NCBI RefSeq assembly: GCF_014699005.1
Contig: NZ_JACWZY010000006.1
Span: forward strand, 1-64,000
Source: Spirosoma profusum
Lineage (GTDB): Bacteria; Bacteroidota; Bacteroidia; Cytophagales; Spirosomataceae
Length of the DNA stretch: 64,000 nucleotides
Direction: 5' to 3'
Within the stretch, counting starts at the first letter, position 1; each line of letters opens with the position of its first letter. Under the pieces are notes generated by a model. It did no database searches, had not been told where the DNA came from, and saw only the letters and a list, made by a program, of their open reading frames with translations. A program made the position numbers and the translations under genes. Below, in pieces: positions 62,801 through 64,000 of this stretch.

Positions 62801-62961
62801 AATTACACAGCCTGGATGGCCGGGTTCAACTCGCTGATAATCGACGGGTTGGTACAACCGATGCCTGGTCTTACTCGCTAACACAGCCGCCATCGGGCCT
62901 GTACGTACTCGCTATTGTGGCCGATGGACGGCTATTCACCAAACGTATCATACTACCATGA
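59845..62961 (+). CDS. T9SS cargo protein with ten FN3 domains
   Basis: The 1038-residue protein has a signal peptide (FFLLLFPILLHLSVLGQ) and ten FN3 domains of about 92 residues (24-955). Each starts with a form of PPAAPARLTATAVTFSQINL and contains ETGFEIERS-type and YYYRIRAVNAAG-type strands. A short linker (VIGVEDEWITQTQ) precedes the C-terminal sorting domain (about 970-1038). That domain has PAQVQLHSLDGRVQLADNRR, PSGLYVLAIVADG and the end FTKRIILP, the standard type A T9SS signal. It should be exported and attached to the surface. The FN3 units are also highly similar at DNA level, so length variation by recombination is expected. It overlaps the lipoprotein gene by 4 bp. Confidence 0.93.
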   Translation: MKKYFFLLLFPILLHLSVLGQSNAPTNLAASAQNSTSIRLTWTDNISNETGFDIERSTDNRTFTKIADGNANTPSFTVTGLSPATLYYFRVRAKFATGTSNYSNVAFVTTYPVPPVVNTLTATSKGTTSIQLAWTDVVKEGTYFVERRTGQSGNFTRIATSGPGYTDNSVSPGTEYCYRVQYDASYETAGYSNIACATTQQAPPAAPARLAAQAVSSSQINLQWADVSNNETGFQIERASSATAPFTKIADVGANATSYEDKNLSASTQYCYRVRAVNGAGNSGYTDIQCATTQAPPLGAPQNLVAAAASTTQINLSWTGVANITGYQLERSTDGNNWAKIADPANNATSYEDKNLAPNSRYYYRLRAVNGGGPGPYSNVADATTPDTPPAAPARLTATAVTFSQINLQWADLSNNESRFEIERSTDGTSFTKIADVGANATSYEDKNLQPQTRYYYRIRAVNAAGSSGYSNVADATTPVGPPAAPQNLVATAVSITQINLTWTAVPNATNILIERSPNGNDGWTQIASVAGNVTTYEDKNLSQNTRYFYRIRATNTSGNGPYSNVANAITPDAPPAAPARLTAAAALATQINLVWADLSNNESGFEIERSADGNTGWTKIGDAAANATSFQNIGLTPNTRYFYRIRAINAAGQSAYSNVADATTPDVPPAAPANLTATPGSATQINLTWADQSANETGFEVERASSATAPFTKIADLPANTTTYQDQGLTPAATYCYRVRAKNTIGASAYSNVACSATPDVPPAAPARLTATPASPTQINLAWADLSANESGFEVEQSTSATGTFTKIATLPANATTYEVKNLTDATQYCFRVRAVNAAGPSAYTEPACATTPLAPPVTPTGLTAKVSDYDQIQLNWAAVSPKAVTVSIERSTNPNGPFVEIKQVPAAQTNYVDPGLQEFTTYYFRIRATNAAGNSNYSNVASARIEEVVIGVEDEWITQTQVFVENRTLQIRTEWYRSVPAQVQLHSLDGRVQLADNRRVGTTDAWSYSLTQPPSGLYVLAIVADGRLFTKRIILP

Positions 62962-63398
62962 AAAATCTACGCCTTCTCTTTTTTCTGCTCATCGGTCTGA
63001 GTAGTTGTCAGCCCAAAACCGTTACGCCCATTACAGATCTTGTCAGTAAAATATGGAAAGCCAATACCGTGAAAGAAGCGGACGTACTGGTTTTTACGCT
63101 CGGTGCTACGTCGAACATCAAACCGGGTTATACGAATTTCCGGCTCGATCTGAGCCAGCCGGGTAAGGTCATTCTGAAAGATGTGGATGGCCGTACCATC
63201 ACCGGCACCTGGACCGTGTCAACTGACAACAAACGCCTGATTTTGTCGGACTTAACGCCGAAGCCAACTAATACGGGCGGTATGATCGAATATTTCATTT
63301 TGTCAGACGCCGACGGTTCGTCGCTAAATCTGGAACGTACTGCCGAAAGCCGTAAAACGGGAAATACAGTCAATCAATACGGGTTGATACCAGAGTAA
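62958..63398 (+). CDS. Small lipoprotein, last gene of the surface operon
   Basis: The 146-residue protein has a lipoprotein signal (LRLLFFLLIGLSSC, lipobox Cys at 17 or 18). A beta-rich lipocalin-like domain follows, with SKIWKANTVKEADVLVF, LDLSQPGKVILKDVDGRT, GTWTVSTDNKRLILSDL and YFILSDADGSSLNLER. The order of segments resembles the lipocalin-like/DUF5004-type lipoproteins common in Bacteroidota, but I am not certain of the family. Its ATG overlaps the stop of the T9SS cargo gene (ATGA), so it is co-translated with it. It may serve as a membrane-bound partner of the surface proteins. Confidence 0.82.
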   Translation: MKNLRLLFFLLIGLSSCQPKTVTPITDLVSKIWKANTVKEADVLVFTLGATSNIKPGYTNFRLDLSQPGKVILKDVDGRTITGTWTVSTDNKRLILSDLTPKPTNTGGMIEYFILSDADGSSLNLERTAESRKTGNTVNQYGLIPE

Positions 63399-63481
63399 GT
63401 CATAAAAAACAATATCTTCACCCGAACCATCATTACGATTGATTTAGGTATCTTGGCCTGAATTGTTAACGTGAGATACTG

Positions 63482-64000
63482 ATGAGTCGGAGCATCCTGA
63501 AATACACGCTTCTGATACTGGCCGCTACGTCGTTCATCTATCCGTTTATCTGGATGTTGAGTGCGTCGCTGTCGTCGGAGCGCGGATTGGGGGAGTTGAC
63601 TCTGTTGCCTGTAGATTTTACGTGGAATAACTATGTAACGGTTTTTACAAAAATTCCGCTCGATAAGGCGTTTTTGAACAGTGTGTTCGTGGCCGTGCTG
63701 ACCACTACGTTGGTGCTGGTTTCGGGAGCGATGGTCGGGTATGCCCTGGCACGGCATCGTTTTAAAGGGCGTGACCTGATCTTCTACCTGATCATCTTTT
63801 CAATGACGTTACCGTTTCAGATTACGTTGATTCCCAACTACATCACCATGGTGAAACTGGGATGGGTTGATACGTATCTGGCCCTGATTGTGCCGTTTGC
63901 GCTCAATTCGTTGTCGGTACTTCTGTTTCGACAGGCGTTCCAAAGCCTTCCCGAAGCCTTGATCGAAGCCGCCCGAATGGATGGTGCTGGTGAGCTACGT
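63482..64000 (+). CDS. Carbohydrate ABC transporter permease (MalG-like), partial
   Basis: The first 173 residues are in the window; the gene runs off the right end. Membrane helices are visible at about 5-25, 73-95, 105-130 and 140-160. The permease EAA motif begins at EAARMDGAGE just before the edge. N-terminal SRSILKYTLLILAATSFIYP and FTWNNYVTVF are characteristic of the MalG/UgpE class of inner-membrane subunits that import sugars or glycerol-phosphate. It starts 83 bp after the lipoprotein gene, and partner genes should lie beyond the window. Confidence 0.93.
   Translation, partial: MSRSILKYTLLILAATSFIYPFIWMLSASLSSERGLGELTLLPVDFTWNNYVTVFTKIPLDKAFLNSVFVAVLTTTLVLVSGAMVGYALARHRFKGRDLIFYLIIFSMTLPFQITLIPNYITMVKLGWVDTYLALIVPFALNSLSVLLFRQAFQSLPEALIEAARMDGAGELR

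Noticed and set aside
59845-62961. CRISPR or other tandem DNA array
   Set aside because: Repeat units are about 276 bp, in frame, and encode FN3 domains; no short repeat-spacer structure exists.

Overview
The window looks like chromosomal DNA of a Bacteroidota bacterium of the order Cytophagales, most likely Spirosoma or a close relative. The genus is an inference from gene content and style; no rRNA is present. Supporting signs are a type IX secretion (T9SS) C-terminal sorting domain, a TonB-dependent receptor with a carboxypeptidase-like N-terminal domain, the uppS-bamA-ompH-ompH block, promoters of the Bacteroidota form (TTTG about 20 nt before TAnnTTTG) and the near absence of Shine-Dalgarno sequences.

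Region 1 (1-5.6 kb) is an integrated phage-like or satellite-like element whose left part lies outside the window. Three leftward genes (HTH/excisionase-like, KilA-N/KilAC antirepressor, small DNA-binding-like protein) diverge from a self-cleaving S24-type repressor. The repressor is followed at 17 bp by two AT-rich genes of unknown function, and a leftward tyrosine integrase closes the element. Three similar operator-like dyads sit in and around the divergent promoter. The unknown gene pair is the best candidate here for an undescribed (perhaps defence) cargo.

Region 2 (5.9-14.4 kb) holds cell-surface polysaccharide-type functions: a GNxPS-motif protein, a FemAB/GNAT-like acyltransferase, a Ppx/GppA phosphatase, and a rightward run of SGNH hydrolase, NodU-type carbamoyltransferase, second SGNH hydrolase, a 49-residue DUF5989-like peptide and an SxtJ-like membrane protein.

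Region 3 (14.4-26.4 kb) is largely core. metH sits under a SAM-I riboswitch and starts with TTG. A fasciclin protein follows, then the leftward block uppS-bamA-ompH-ompH, and then rightward lipoproteins with two FAS1 domains and two FKBP domains.

Region 4 (26.4-38 kb) has an ABC ATPase with an ABC permease fused to an M1 aminopeptidase, a TonB receptor, an SDR dehydrogenase, an FAD oxidoreductase, a YjjG-type HAD phosphatase and a thioredoxin-like ferredoxin. Large inverted repeats punctuate the intergenic gaps.

Region 5 (38-47 kb) has three tandem paralogous TPR sensor histidine kinases, one NarL/LuxR response regulator and an S41 protease.

Region 6 (47-63.4 kb) is a surface-protein region. 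It contains a YadA-head/S74-chaperone protein and a 14-repeat FG-GAP protein. A tightly packed five-gene unit with its own promoter follows: outer-membrane barrel-like protein, 1447-residue TANFOR-like protein, FN3 protein, ten-FN3 T9SS cargo and a lipoprotein. This is the strongest candidate for an uncharacterised multi-gene system in the core genome. The window ends inside a sugar ABC transporter permease gene.

Four copies of a REP-like palindromic repeat (GTCATGCT...AGCATGAC) lie in intergenic gaps. The words TACGT/ACGTA appear strikingly over-used on both strands.
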